In this document: positions 33,667 to 44,040 of the stretch, piece by piece
How positions within the stretch are numbered: the stretch's first letter is position 1
How the letters are laid out: each line of letters opens with the position of its first letter
Assembly (NCBI GenBank): GCA_964016985.1
Contig: OZ024829.1
Location: forward strand, 67,111,197-67,175,196
Direction of reading: 5' to 3'
DNA: 64,000 nucleotides
Origin: Anodontia alba
Taxonomy: Eukaryota > Mollusca > Bivalvia > Lucinida > Lucinidae
Program-made: the position numbers and the translations under genes
Notes under the pieces: generated by a model
Databases searched by the model: none
Told to the model about the DNA's origin: nothing
Seen by the model: only the letters and a program-made list of their open reading frames with translations

Positions 33667-34879
33667 GTAACCTTATCAGTCAGTCGCCGCAGCTGTGATA
33701 TGTGAGTTAAGGTTGCTTACAAGGCCTGCATATGCCCTTATTTTCAATGGAGAAACGTATTTATTTTCATATGCATTCACGATATTGTTGTTATAATATT
33801 TTTGAATATTTGCAGGGTGGGGATAGGGGTCAAAATCTTGGACATTCTTTTATACTTAAACCAATGTCACATAGTTGGTTGATATGTAACCTATTGTGTC
33901 TATAACTTTTTAGCATAATGGAGGTGCCTATAACATATTACAAAGGTGTCCAAGATCAGGCGAACGTCGATTTATGATAAAGAAAAGTTTACATTTGATA
34001 GCTTGAAGAGACAGCTTTCCAGCTCAGAGATCTGAAATGTGTGATTAGATATTTGTTTCCAAGAGGGATGCCAATGCTTGTTGAACTCATTGTGGTAATA
34101 CAAGTAGGTTTACCGTAACGGACAACACATAATATTTGTATGAAATTAAATACGTCTGTTTTATTTTGTAACGCTGTATTTGTTCATGTTTTAGTTCGTC
34201 CGCAGGTTAAACAATATTGTATGTTTTAGTTGTCCGTATGCATTAAACAAGATCGATAATAATAAAAAGTATTTATAACGATATACTTTTTCATGTTATT
34301 TGGTTCATGTGTGTTTCAAGAAAAACACTAACGGAATTTGCAACGCTGTATTTTATGTTTATTTGGTCCGTAAGTGTAAAACAAAAAAAAAAGGTGTAAC
34401 GTTGTACTTTTCCAAGTTTTATTCGATACATCAGCATTAAAATGCATTTCTTCTGTTTAAATTTGTCTATGTCTATTACAACAAAAAGAGTTGTAACACT
34501 GTGTTTTTAATGTTTTATTTAGTCAATATATGTTCAAGAAATATAAGACAAAAAGAAAGAGATCTGAGAAAAACAACAGCTAAAATTATAAATTTTAAGT
34601 AAAAACACACATGTATCAGTGCGTAATTTTTTGTGAAAATAACATATCTTCAGCCGTACTAAAATCCTTGACACGAACATTTGTGGTCAAAGGATGTCTA
34701 TTCAGAACTCCAGTATGATATCAAATAATACCTTTATAGTCTTCTAACGAAGTTGCGGTTGAGGGTATAAAGGTGTTACATCTTATATATGGAATCCAAC
34801 ATGTTTAAGATGATAACCCTATGAGTTTCAAAATCATATATGTCATTTGTGTTGATGTTAGATAACTTGTGACCATTTT
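33084..34879. other. Gene-free stretch; likely holds the undefined part of the Gypsy-1 5' LTR
   Basis: AT-rich noncoding DNA with a T-run of about 40 at 33626-33665. From 34140 to 34510 the phrase around gtaacgctgtattt recurs about four times with gaps of 80-120 bases (for example at 34170, 34350, 34400 and 34490), which may be an internal LTR repeat. No frame of note. Confidence 0.45.
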
Positions 34880-34984
34880 AGAGTTCAGTTCGAAAAAAAT
34901 AAATAAACCCTGTAAAAGGATCTAGTCCTCTTTTTATCTATATATAAATCAGCGCAATTCGACCCGTGCAGTTACGGCCCGACA
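34880..34984 (+). repeat. Gypsy-1 5' LTR, 3' end
   Basis: The 105 bases from gagttcagttcgaaaaaaat to gacccgtgcagttacgg and cgaca match 57656-57760 with few differences. A polyadenylation-type aataaa lies at 34901-34908. The bases after 34984 (cgtggtgggtagcgg) should include the primer-binding site; the tRNA was not identified. Confidence 0.7.
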
Positions 34985-35186
34985 CGTGGTGGGTAGCGGC
35001 TCAGCCTTTCTTCTAGCTCAGCGAGGATTCCCCATTTGTTGGTCTGATGTCGATCACGTCTAGACCGTCAAATTATAATCTACGATCACCCCAGGGATAT
35101 AGGAACCGGTACTAATACCAGAACCAGTGTAGGTAGAGGTTAATAATCTGGACAATCAGGAATTTGAACCCATTTTAAGAAATAAC

Positions 35187-35696
35187 ATGGCAGGTGTTTT
35201 TAGGTTGGAAAACTTTAAGGATGATGGCTCTCAGAAAGTAGAGTCCTATTTAAAAAGATTTGATCAATTTAAAACTTGCACAGGTCTAAATAATGATCAA
35301 GCCTTAGCCACGCTTGCCTGGCATTTAGAAGGCATAGCGAGGCTGTGGTTTGAGCATTTGAACCCAGAGCCTAGAACTGTGGAAGAACTAAAGGCAGCAA
35401 TGGTGGCTAAATTTGCAAAAGCAAGCGTTGTAAACATGAGTGTTTATGCAATGAAACAATCCGCAGGGGAGTCTGTTGAAGACTTCCTGCATAGGTTAGA
35501 GGCAGAAACATTTAAGACAAATATAAATCATGACATTCAAGTGCAAATTGCCTTAAACGGCATGGACAGAGCGATTGGTTCAGCGATCAGCATGCATACG
35601 CCAAACACTCTCGATGAGGTCAAAAGACTCACATTTAGAGCAAATTATATTCGCCAGCAGGAGGCAACTACTCCAACAAACTGCAGAATACCATAG
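35187..35696 (+). CDS. gag: Gypsy-1 gag, capsid-like region
   Basis: Starts at ATG 35187 and gives 169 residues. The body matches the retrotransposon Gag capsid style: VESYLKRFDQFKTCTGLNND, then ATLAWHLEGIARLWFEHLNP, and ESVEDFLHRLEAETFKTN. The family packs as an RNA-bound particle. The frame ends prematurely at 35696. Beyond it, shifted frames at about 35800-35885 encode Cys pairs (CSRCGGRYY, KTCYRCKK) that are remains of zinc knuckles. A leader of about 200 bases separates it from the LTR end. Confidence 0.75.
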   Translation: MAGVFRLENFKDDGSQKVESYLKRFDQFKTCTGLNNDQALATLAWHLEGIARLWFEHLNPEPRTVEELKAAMVAKFAKASVVNMSVYAMKQSAGESVEDFLHRLEAETFKTNINHDIQVQIALNGMDRAIGSAISMHTPNTLDEVKRLTFRANYIRQQEATTPTNCRIP

Positions 35697-36110
35697 CAGC
35701 GGCTGACGGCAGCGGTGGCGAAATTGGCAGCCAGTGTAGAAAAACCACCAAGACGAGCAGACTCAAGGACTGACCATGGTAGACGAGAGGAACCAACAAA
35801 AGAATGTTCTCGTTGTGGTGGTAGGTATTATTCGATGTCATCTTGCAAAGCAATGGGTAAAACATGTTATAGATGTAAAAAAAACTGAATCATTTTGGTA
35901 ACAAATGTACTACTATTATAGCAATGGTCCACAATCACCACAGCCACGCCAATATCAAAGTTTTCCTGGCCAATATGAGAGTTATCCCCACCAGGAATCC
36001 ATTCAGTCACGTGGATAGGCACAGTAAGAGTTCTCATGGGTATAGTGCTAAACATCACAGCCATCAGCAAACAATAGTCAATAATCAAGGTGTACTACAA
36101 CTAAACTGCC
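35697..36110 (+). pseudogene. Gypsy-1 gag nucleocapsid region, degraded
   Basis: Zinc-knuckle-like Cys pairs near 35810-35885 are followed by low-complexity sequence rich in H, Q, Y and S in plus frames (SPQPRQYQSFPGQYESYPHQ near 35935). Stops and frameshifts interrupt every frame. Confidence 0.55.
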
Positions 36111-36111
36111 A

Positions 36112-36400
36112 AATAATCAAAGCACTGAAAAATACTACCAGTAATTTTCATAATAATCAAAGTACTAAACATTCTACGAGAAAATTTCAGAATAATCAAA
36201 GTACTAAAAGTACTACAAGTAATTTTGAAAATAATCAAAGCACTAAACGTACTAGAAGTAATGTGCAAAATTATCAAAACACTAAACGTACTAAAGGTAG
36301 ATTTCAGAATAATCAAAGCACTAAAAGTACTACAAATAGATGTCAAAGTAATCAAAGTACTTAAAGTACAAGAAGTAAATTTCAAAATAATCAAAGTATA
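36112..36400 (+). repeat. 39-bp coding minisatellite in Gypsy-1
   Basis: Seven units of 39 bases, each starting aataatcaaagtact, encode a 13-residue repeat of the type NNQSTKRT plus an aromatic-basic tail. It lies between the zinc knuckles and the protease. One unit carries a stop (36361). Confidence 0.88.
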
Positions 36401-36442
36401 AGCAGTGAAATTAGCACACACGTACGTAGCAGTGCAAGTGAA

Positions 36443-37359
36443 GTGAAACACAATCGAAGTGCTAACAGTCTTGTAGATGAAACTCAATCTTTTGCGTACT
36501 TGTGTTCTAATTTTACTGCTTATATGATTAAGAACACAGTAAATGTCTCTGTAAATAAAAGCAAAACAAATGCACTGTGCAACACAGGAGCTTCTGTATT
36601 CTGTATGTCCAATTCATTTTTGAGAAATCTTTCCCTAATCAAAAGCCTAATATAAATCCATGACAAATTAAATCTATGGTAGGCGTAGGCGGTACACATC
36701 ATTCAATGTTAGGAGTGGTAAATATTGAAGTAGCATTTGGAACACTTGGTCTGAAATACCAATTTTATATTGTGGAAGACCTTCACCATTCTTTAATTTT
36801 GGGTCATGATATTATGGAAACACACAATGTCACACTTGACCTAAGAGGGAAAACAATGACAATACAAGATAGTCTAAAAGTCTGCAGTTTACACACTAAC
36901 ACTGGATATGCATGTACTGTAAAACCCACAACTATTTACGCAAATTCTGAAGTTGAAATACCTGTTAAAATTGCTCGATTAACTAAAGATGAAGAAGTCA
37001 TTTTAGAACCACTGGCTAGGTTGTCACAAGATAATATTTTGGGCCCAAAATGTTTGGCAAAAGAATACAAGGGAAAGGCAGTTTTACGCTTAATTCATTC
37101 CACCGAAAATAACATTGATCTAAAAGGAAATAAAGTGTTAGCAGTAGTGTCCCAGATAGCACAAGAAAGCATTTTTGCACTAGACACTGACTTAGAAACC
37201 ACATCAAATGTTGCTCAAAATGTGCCTAACCAAGTAAACAAGCCCACATTTAAATTTAATTTAGATAATTCAGATCTAAATGAAAGTCAGAAACAGGAAC
37301 TTTTAAAACTTCTGGAAGCAAACACTGATTTTTTTTTTCAGAAGACCTACATAATTTAA
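36443..37359 (+). pseudogene. Gypsy-1 aspartic protease, catalytic Asp replaced
   Basis: Two frames (36443-36655 and 36676-37359) carry a retropepsin-like domain: the active-site block reads LCNTGASVFCMS, where the usual catalytic DTGAS has become NTGAS (codon aac). The flap region and the second block (DLHHSLILGHDIMETHNVTL) follow. The C-terminal part (EVEIPVKIARL, LDNSDLNESQKQELLKLLEA) links to the RT. The Asp to Asn change fits one G to A transition and would abolish catalysis. A frameshift and stop lie between the two parts. Confidence 0.75.
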
Positions 37360-37461
37360 GTAGGACAACCATTCAAACTCATGTTATTGATACTACAGAT
37401 GTGCCGCCAGTTAAAATGCCATTTTACAAACAAACTCTGAAAATGCGAAGAGAAACAATAA

Positions 37462-37500
<39 letters not shown>

Positions 37501-38280
37501 AGGAATGCTAAAAAACAAAATTGTTAGATAAAGCAATTCAAACTGGCACTCAGCCGTCGTTCTTGTGAAAAATGCAAATACTAATGAATACCGATTTGCA
37601 GTCAACTATAGAAAACGTAACAAAATCAGCAAGCCACAAGCTTATCCAATTCCTCGTCTGTCAGACATTTTGACGCAATTGGAGAGGCACATGCCCAATA
37701 TTTTACTGCCCTTGATTTAGATAAGGTCTTCTGGCAGTTCCTTTGAGCGAAGATAGTAAACATAAAACAGCATTTATTACATATGACGGTATCTATTAGT
37801 TTCAAACTATGCCATTCGATGTGTTTGGAGCTCCTGCTACTTTTCAGCATTTAATGATGAAGGTTCTGAGAGGTATATGTTGGAAATATGTTCTCTGTTA
37901 TATCGACGATGTGATCATATTTTCGTCGATGTTCAAGGAACATTTGCAACACCTCGAGGAAGTCTTCAGTCGTTTACGAAACGCTGGATTAAAGCTCTCG
38001 CCAAACAAATGCCATTTTGCTCAAAGGAAACGTTACTACCTAGGACATGTTCTCAGTAGGTCAGGGATAGAAGCAGATGAAAGGAAGGTTGAGAAAATTA
38101 TGACTTTGACAGCACCGAAGGACCAAAAAAGGGTAAAAAGTTTATTAGGCTTAACAAACTACTACAAAAAATTATCTCTGGCTATAGTAAAATATGTTCA
38201 CCTATATTTCAACTTTTGTAAAAGGGCACCAACTTTGTCTGATCGCAAGAATGTGAAAACGCACTTAACAATCTAAAACA
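37360..38280 (+). pseudogene. Gypsy-1 reverse transcriptase, broken
   Basis: The RT is spread over several frames. The N-terminal block (TTIQTHVIDTTDVPPVKMPF) is followed by an A-run of about 33 (37464-37496), then SAVVLVKNANTNEYRFAVNY and YPIPRLSDILTQLE. The open frame 37809-38276 holds MPFDVFGAPATFQHLMMKVL and the catalytic YIDDVIIFS, then GLKLSPNKCHFAQRK and the connection KVEKIMTLTAPKDQK. At least four breaks separate it from a working enzyme. Confidence 0.82.
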
Positions 38281-38828
38281 AGCACTTGCGTCTGCTCCTA
38301 TACTGCCATTTCCGGATATGGGAAAGGCTTTCGACCTCACGTGACGCTTCCTGGAATGGTCTTGGGTATATTCTAGGACAAATAGATGAAAACAAAAGAG
38401 AACAAGTGATCGGATACGGTGGTAGGGCTCTACAAGGATCAGAGAAAAACTATTTAGTGTCAGAATTAGAGTGTCTTGCAATCGTTGAAGGTGTAAAGGC
38501 TTACAAATCTTATCTTTCAACTGGAATTCCATTTACAATTATAACACATCATAAGACCTTGACATGCCTAAATTCATTAACAAATTCTACAAATGGCAGA
38601 CTTGCTAGGTGGTCTCTTTTCTTACAAGGGTTTAGGTATAAAGTGGTGTATCGCAAGGGTGAGCAGAATAACGCTGATGCATTATCTAGGCTAACAAAAG
38701 AGGCACAATCGCAAGAAACGCAAACTCAAACCAACAGGTCCGAACCTACCAAAACTTTGGTAAGTGATATTCAGCCTAAGTTACCCCCGGGTATAATAAA
38801 AGATCCAGAAGATCTTCTAGAAAACTGA
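38281..38828 (+). pseudogene. Gypsy-1 RNase H
   Basis: The domain begins SRDASWNGLGYILGQI, holding the first catalytic Asp, continues with KNYLVSELECLAIVEGVKAY (Glu) and TIITHHKTLTCL, where the usual DH is HH, and ends VVYRKGEQNNADALSRL with the last Asp. A frame change at about 38280 separates it from the RT. It degrades the RNA strand of the RNA-DNA hybrid. Confidence 0.8.
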
Positions 38829-39200
38829 AACGTTTTTGTTAGTGAAATTCGGACAGTCATAATTGGTCTAATAGTTGCCCTAGTAGCATTTCAGGACTGC
38901 AGGAATTTACGGAACCGGAAGTAACGGAACCGGAAGTATCGTTAAATAACGTTTTCTCAGTAGAAAACACTACCTGTTCACCTACACATGGAAAGGAGTG
39001 GCTTGAAGTATCTTTTGAGTATAAGGGTCAAACGACTATTTTCTCAATAGAGACTGACGGTACTGAACAGCAAGGCAAGGAAATCCCAGAAATACATGAT
39101 ACCTTGGAACTTATTTCCCTACAAAAATAATGTCCAGGTTTTAAAGATATTTATAGCTATTTAATAGGATATGATCTTCCGAATGATGAAAAATAAAACG
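38829..39200 (+). other. Gypsy-1 spacer between RNase H and integrase
   Basis: Degraded coding sequence in which no motif is recognisable; stops in all frames. Confidence 0.45.
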
Positions 39201-40320
39201 TATGGTAACGATAGAGAAAGAATATTATGACCTCTTGGTTGGTATTTTGATTCATAGATATCAGCCAAGGAGTAGAAAAAAGTCCACCAATGAAACATTT
39301 ATTTTCCAAACCGTTCTTCCCAAAACAGTTAGGCTAAAAGTCATGCAAGATTTTCAGACCACAACGGCTTTAAGAAAACATACGCAGCAATTCAATCTAA
39401 ATATATCTGGCCTCGTATGTTTCAGGACATTACTGACTATGTAAACTCCTGTGACAGATGTCAACGAGCGAAAAAAGAAGCACACCCACATTCGCCCCCG
39501 CTAAACCCACTTCCGTTGGCAGAGGTATTCGAACGGTTACATATTGACTTAATCGGACGTTTACCAAAGACCACAGCTGTTCATGAACATATCTTAGTTT
39601 GTGTAGATAGTTTTTCTCAATGGGTAGAAGCGTTTCCTTTGCATGATCAGTACTAAACCTCTATAGCTAGAGTGTTACACGACGAAATATTTTGTCGGTA
39701 CTGTGCACCAGTCAGTATCGTCTGAGATAGGGGTAGAAATTTCTTATCAAAATTAGTATGTGAGATATATAGGGTCTCACGTCACAAAACGGCAAGCTAT
39801 AACCCAGGGCAAACGGATGCGTGGAACGCCAAAAGGCAACAATAGCACCAACTCTGCGCATGTACATAAATAAGGATGAAAACAACTGGCACCTGCTTTT
39901 ACCTACAATTCTCATGGGTGTAAGATCAACGCCTAATACTGAAAATTCTGGGTACAGTCCTTTTCAAATGCTCTTTGGGAGTGAAATGAGATTACCTTTC
40001 GACACAAGCCTAATACCGAGAGAAACCCTAGGGCCAGAAGCGAAAACCCATGTCAACCAATTACTAGACAGGCTAAAAGTTGTACATGAAATGGCGTCCA
40101 AAAACACAGAAATAAGTCAAACTGAAAGCAAAAAAAAAAAACATGATATTAAGGCTAAACAATCAAATGTTGTACTTGGTGAACAAGTGTTTTTGAAAAT
40201 CAATAAACACAGACAAGTGTATTCCAAAAACTTGAGGACAAATGGAAGGGTCCCTACTATATCAGGGAGAAGGTCCCTTTGACACCTACAAAATTGCAGA
40301 TTGTCAAACAAACAAATTAC
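39201..40320 (+). pseudogene. Gypsy-1 integrase, broken
   Basis: A shifted frame around 39345-39475 holds the His-His-Cys-Cys zinc finger (FSDHNGFKKTYAAIQ, then SCDRCQRAKK). The catalytic core starts in the frame 39417-39656 with FERLHIDLIGRLPK (first Asp) and ILVCVDSFSQWVEAF. The second Asp block near 39720-39740 is damaged by a stop. The C-terminal part of the core (39821-40282) reads GVRSTPNTENSGYSPFQMLF and ends in a basic beta-rich tail (VVLGEQVFLKINKHR). Integrase would join the LTR ends to host DNA. Confidence 0.8.
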
Positions 40321-40760
40321 ACAAACCCTTAGTTAATGCTAGGCATCTTAAGAGGTACTATGACCCACTCAACTATAAGACAGAACCAACAAGCACAGGG
40401 GATGAAACCGATAGTGATGCAGAAACAATGATATATGACCCGTCTGAACTGGTTCCCAGACAGGAACCACCAGACGCGTCAAGTGACACAACTGAAACTA
40501 ACAAAGGTAATACGAATTCAGAACAAAGTAGACATAGTAGGAATAAAAATGCTAATGATATCTGGTTTAGTGCAAACAAAATTATAAGGCAGTGAAAAGA
40601 CGGTCAGAAGAAACAGTACTTAATAGAATGGTCAGATCATAAGTTCAAGCCTTCGTGGCAGGACGAAGATGATGTGCCGGATGAACTTAAAAGACAATTT
40701 TACATAAAGCATACACGCACAGGGAAGCGTAGGAAACGTCCATATAAGTATTTCGATTAA
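40242..40760 (+). pseudogene. Gypsy-1 pol C-terminal tail with chromodomain-like module
   Basis: The frame 40242-40595 carries the end of the integrase tail (NARHLKRYYDPLN) and an acidic linker. After a stop, a shifted frame (about 40605-40760) reads KKQYLIEWSDHKFKPSWQDE, DDVPDELKRQFYIKH and a basic end. The pattern YLIEWSDH with PSW and an acidic DDVP block is what a chromodomain-like module looks like in Gypsy integrases. Such modules can steer integration to marked chromatin. The call is from motif spacing only. Confidence 0.6.
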
Positions 40761-41071
40761 CTTACTGTAATTATATTCTGTCGAATATACGGGTTTTGAA
40801 ACAGACATTTATGTATGTTAAAATGTTTTATAGAAAAGCGACATTGAGCATTCCAATTGTAGGCAAGAAAGTTTAAACTGCAGTCGCTATTTCTGGAATG
40901 TAGTTGGTCATTAGGGAACCACTCCTTGCCATTAAATATCGCATACACTGGATATGGCATAAGAAAAGAAATCATGTAGAGAGGCCAAATTTTAAGAAAG
41001 CTGGTATTTCTGACAATAGTGCTAGAATTAGTAAGATCCGGACATGCTAGTTCATCGGCCAAACTACGTCC
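40761..41071. other. Short spacer before env
   Basis: About 310 bases with no plus-strand coding signal. A 101-residue minus-strand frame covers it but shows no domain. Confidence 0.4.
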
Positions 41072-41090
41072 ATTTTCCTTTTTCTTCTAG
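41072..41090 (+). promoter_or_regulatory. Candidate splice acceptor before env-like gene
   Basis: A polypyrimidine tract followed by AG (attttcctttttcttctag, ending at 41090) lies directly upstream of the env-like signal peptide. Env genes of retroviral-type Gypsy elements are made from a spliced RNA, so a 3' splice site here would be expected. No donor was identified. Confidence 0.45.
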
Positions 41091-41092
41091 TG

Positions 41093-42178
41093 ACATGGAG
41101 TGGATCAAAGTTGACCATTCTCTTCCTTCTGACTTTCTGCACTACGATGGTGTCTGGCATTCTGTCGCCTGAATTACAGAGGTTGAATTATGGAGTCGTT
41201 TTTTGAAGCGTAAGCACAAATAAAGTTGTCAAAAGAAATATGGTTACATACATTCGAAATACAATTACCAGAGGATATTAGTATGATCAAACTTTCTGGT
41301 TGTAGTACAGACGTAGAAACATGTTCTGTCGTAAATAATGTATTACTTGAAATGACTCAAATCAGACAGGAAACGGAACTGATTTTGAATAATACATTAT
41401 CAGATATTGCGAAATTTTTCCTGAATGCAAAACTATATTAACAAGAACAGCTCGTTCAATTTTGCCTCTGATTGGAGACTTATCAAAAACTCTTTTTGAA
41501 ACTGCCACGATAGGAGATGTTGAACTTTAAACTAAACACATCAATGCTCTAAATAAGCTCACAACAAACATAGTCAAGTCTGTCAGTCAGCACGAAGACC
41601 ATTTGTCGTCTTACATTAAAACCGTTGATGATAGGATGAACAACATAGTAAAAGGAATAAAAGAAAATGAACTTGCAATTTCACACATTCATACACAATT
41701 ATATTAATCCTTTTCTAATTTAGAGCAGTCTTTCTCTACTATGAGCGTCCTTATAGCAAAGCAAATAGAGAAATCTAGGAAATTAGAACATATCAGTGGG
41801 GAACTGTTGGAGGGGATCTATTCCCTAGTTGAAGATAAACTTTCACCGCATTTAATATCACCAGACACCATGCTGAAAAGTATAACAAATATCCAAAATA
41901 TATTACATAATAGATTTAAAGGATTTCATTTGATATATACAGAACCAAATGAAGTGTATAAAAATGTTGACAGTATATATGCTCGAAAAAATACGAAACT
42001 TTATATTTCGGTTTAATTTCCGATTTCATCATTTCCACAACCATTATCAATGTTTAATGTACGAGTACTTTCATTTCCAGTCCCTATAAACGATACATCA
42101 AGTCATGCAACTCAGCTATTAAATTTACCACCATTTATCGCAATAACTCATGATCTACAGTACTATGCTACATTTAGA
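41093..42178 (+). pseudogene. env: Gypsy-1 env-like glycoprotein, N-terminal part
   Basis: One plus frame near 41108-41165 reads a hydrophobic signal-peptide-like stretch (LTILFLLTFCTTMVSG). The ectodomain follows in broken frames: 41226-41441 (containing Cys residues), a basic R-x-x-R site followed by a hydrophobic stretch near 41445-41480, and a helical region to 42010 (frame 41741-42016). This order, with a possible cleavage site before a hydrophobic segment and then coiled-coil-like helices, resembles F-type fusion proteins of baculoviruses and insect errantiviruses. Stops and frameshifts are present. The gene is cut at 42178 by the 11.5 kb insertion. Confidence 0.6.
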
Positions 42179-42445
42179 TGTCACCGGGTATAGGTATATG
42201 ATACACTTGTACTGCCTTGCGGTACAAGCCGGCTTTTATAGCGACGTGGTAGAGTGTAGGACTTTGAGTCCAGCGGACCGGGTTCGATCCCCGGTCAGGG
42301 AAAATGTTATTTCCATTTTTCACCTGTTACATTTGTCCTGACAACCTGTTGTTGAGCATTGGCATTAGTTTTCGTTGACAATTCCTCTGTCCTCACTGCT
42401 TTCACCAGCTGTTTAAAGTTGGTAATTGTCCTAAAATCTATTCTT
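42179..42445. repeat. Left inverted end of the 11.5 kb insertion
   Basis: The 267 bases hold, from the outside in, a hairpin-capable stretch (cttgtac, then gtacaag, 42206-42227), a tRNA-like sequence (42233-42300), a T5 run (42316-42320) and, from about 42326, a piece of Gypsy-2 gag in reverse orientation. The match to the right end stops at ctaaaatctattctt. Confidence 0.85.
42233..42320 (+). ncRNA. tRNA(Gln)-like Pol III unit in left inverted end
   Basis: An A-box-like tagcgacgtgg (42239-42249) and a perfect B-box ggttcgatccc (42281-42291) are spaced as in a tRNA gene, and a T5 terminator follows at 42316-42320. The T arm pairs well (ccggg with cccgg). The anticodon loop reads ctttgag, giving UUG (Gln). 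The acceptor stem does not pair, so it is tRNA-derived rather than a working tRNA. The mirror copy in the right end keeps the boxes. Confidence 0.6.
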
Positions 42446-42965
42446 CTCCGGCTATTTCACATAAATTGGATCTCCTCAGGCTATTTCAGAGTGAAAGACA
42501 AATTTTGGAGATCTCCTCGCAGTGAACGTCTGAAGAATGCGACAAGAATAGATTTTAGGACAATTACTAGCTTTAAACAGCTGGTGAAAGCAGTGAGGAC
42601 AGAGGAATTGTCAATGAAAACTAATGCCAATGCTCAACAACAGGCTGTCAGGACAAATGTAACATCACTGGAAGATAAGACTGACCAAAAGGAGGAATCT
42701 AAAGAAGACATGATGTTCAAGGCCATAATAGACCTACAGAAGGAAGTGAAACAGTACAATAGAAGAAGAGGTCGCGGAAGAGGATAGAATCAGCAGTACC
42801 AACAAAGAAACCAACAACAAGGAAGTCAACATCAAAGACACCAGCCACAAGAAAACCAGGGTCAAGGGAACCAGCAAAGAAATCAGCAATAGAATCAACA
42901 GCAAAACAGGCAACATGATAAGTCAGTCACACAGAACACAGAAAACAGAAATTTAAACATGTAGA
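42446..42965 (+). pseudogene. Gypsy-2 gag, C-terminal part (left end of the permuted element)
   Basis: The frame runs from about 42493 (KDKFWRSPRSERLKNATRID) to a stop at 42787 and includes TTITSFKQLVKAVRTEE-type sequence also present at the right end of the insertion (53361-53531). After NVTSLEDKTDQKEESK it continues into a basic RRRGRGRG tail and a Gln/Asn-rich region to about 42960. No zinc knuckle is seen. The 171 bases 42493-42663 repeat 53361-53531 in direct orientation with few changes. Confidence 0.75.
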
Positions 42966-43077
42966 AGTCTCCGTCGAGGGGCAGACCGGGGACAAGCGCC
43001 AGACAAGCCCCAAGAAAATTGATATATTATCCAGGCTGATAGGAAACAGCAATGAATCTCCTGTTGAAATAAATGGA

Positions 43078-43683
43078 ATGGAAACTTTGGCTCTTATCGA
43101 CAGCGGTTCTCAGATCACAACACTATCAGAGGATTTCTACAACAGCATGAATCCGAAACCAATGTTGCACTCGATAGAAGAACTTGGGTTGAAAATTGAA
43201 GGAGCAGGAGGCCATATCTTGACCTACCTGGGTGCAATAGTGTGTGAAATTGAAGTTCCGTTTCTGGCGAATCAGCGGATTGAAATAGCTGCACTCGTAC
43301 TTCCAACGACAGATTATAGTTTGCAAGTACCTGTAATAGTTGGAACTAATACTATATCCCGGTGCAGGGAGAGATGTGAAAACGCTACGAAAGGAATTCC
43401 AACCCAGTGGAGGAATGCGTTTACTGCCATGCAACAGTCACGTTTAGGAGTTGTGAAATCAACAAACACAACTATACAGATTCAGCCAAATGAAACAGTT
43501 ACGATTTCTGGATTTGTTAGAAAGAAAACAAGTGTGGACTCGGCATTGACTGAACAGACTCAGGGAGCTTCGTCACGAATAGGCGTTTGTCCCCGTGTTG
43601 TCTCAATGGACAAAGATCAAACATATCAGCGAGTGCCAGTTCGAATATACAAACTGTCAGCCAAGGTTATCACTATCCAACCT
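43078..43683 (+). CDS. Gypsy-2 retropepsin-like protease
   Basis: METLALIDSGSQITTLSEDF carries the DSGS form of the aspartic protease active site. A flap region (GLKIEGAGGHILTYLG) and a second conserved block (VPVIVGTNTISRC) follow. The frame is open from 43078, and upstream codons from about 43020 also read in frame. It continues into the linker to the RT and is interrupted at 43684 by a 77-base Penelope-like fragment. The catalytic Asp is present, unlike in Gypsy-1. Confidence 0.8.
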
Positions 43684-43685
43684 AA

Positions 43686-43762
43686 AAAAGGTAAGAGAAA
43701 AGTTCAGGGAGTGCCACAATCACAAACCGCAGCCCTTCTCAGACCCCAAGAGGAAGAGGATC
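43686..43762 (-). mobile_element. Penelope-like element, 3'-end fragment (copy 2)
   Basis: Only about 77 bases of the 3' end are present, starting ggtaagagaaaagttcaggg on the plus strand and ending ccccaagaggaagagga. It shares the exact 3' boundary of the other copies. The flank gatctgtgtga occurs twice to its right (43759-43790), possibly a target duplication. Confidence 0.75.
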
Positions 43763-44040
43763 TGTGTGATCTAAGTCTGATCTGTGTGAACTGCATGAAG
43801 TGAAAGTGTTGCGAAATATTGATCCTGTTGCAACAGAGGAAGTTACTGTGAAGCAACATCGGGTAGCAGAAGAGAAAGATAAAATTGAAGAACAGATACC
43901 TGGAACCAAATTGGAAGGATCCAATTTGTCATTGGAACAGGCAAATCAGTACAGACCTTTCTACTTAAATGGAAGAGCATCTTTTCAAATGGACTCAATG
44001 ATTTAGGAAACTGCGATTTGGTCAAACATGAAATCAATTT
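43763..44040 (+). pseudogene. Gypsy-2 pol, protease-RT linker
   Basis: Open sequence with an acidic, charged composition (VATEEVTVKQHRVAEEKDKI) and the block LSLEQANQYRPFYLNGRAS, ending in a stop at 44004-44006. The RT frame begins just after in another phase. Confidence 0.55.

Noticed and set aside
35867..36487. Minus-strand frame of 128 residues (36101-36487) rich in Ile, Leu, Thr and Ser
   Set aside because: It is the antisense of the 39-bp coding minisatellite; its periodic composition follows from the repeat.
42239..42300. A working tRNA(Gln) gene in the left inverted end
   Set aside because: The A and B boxes and T arm are good, but the acceptor stem does not pair, so it is kept only as tRNA-derived.
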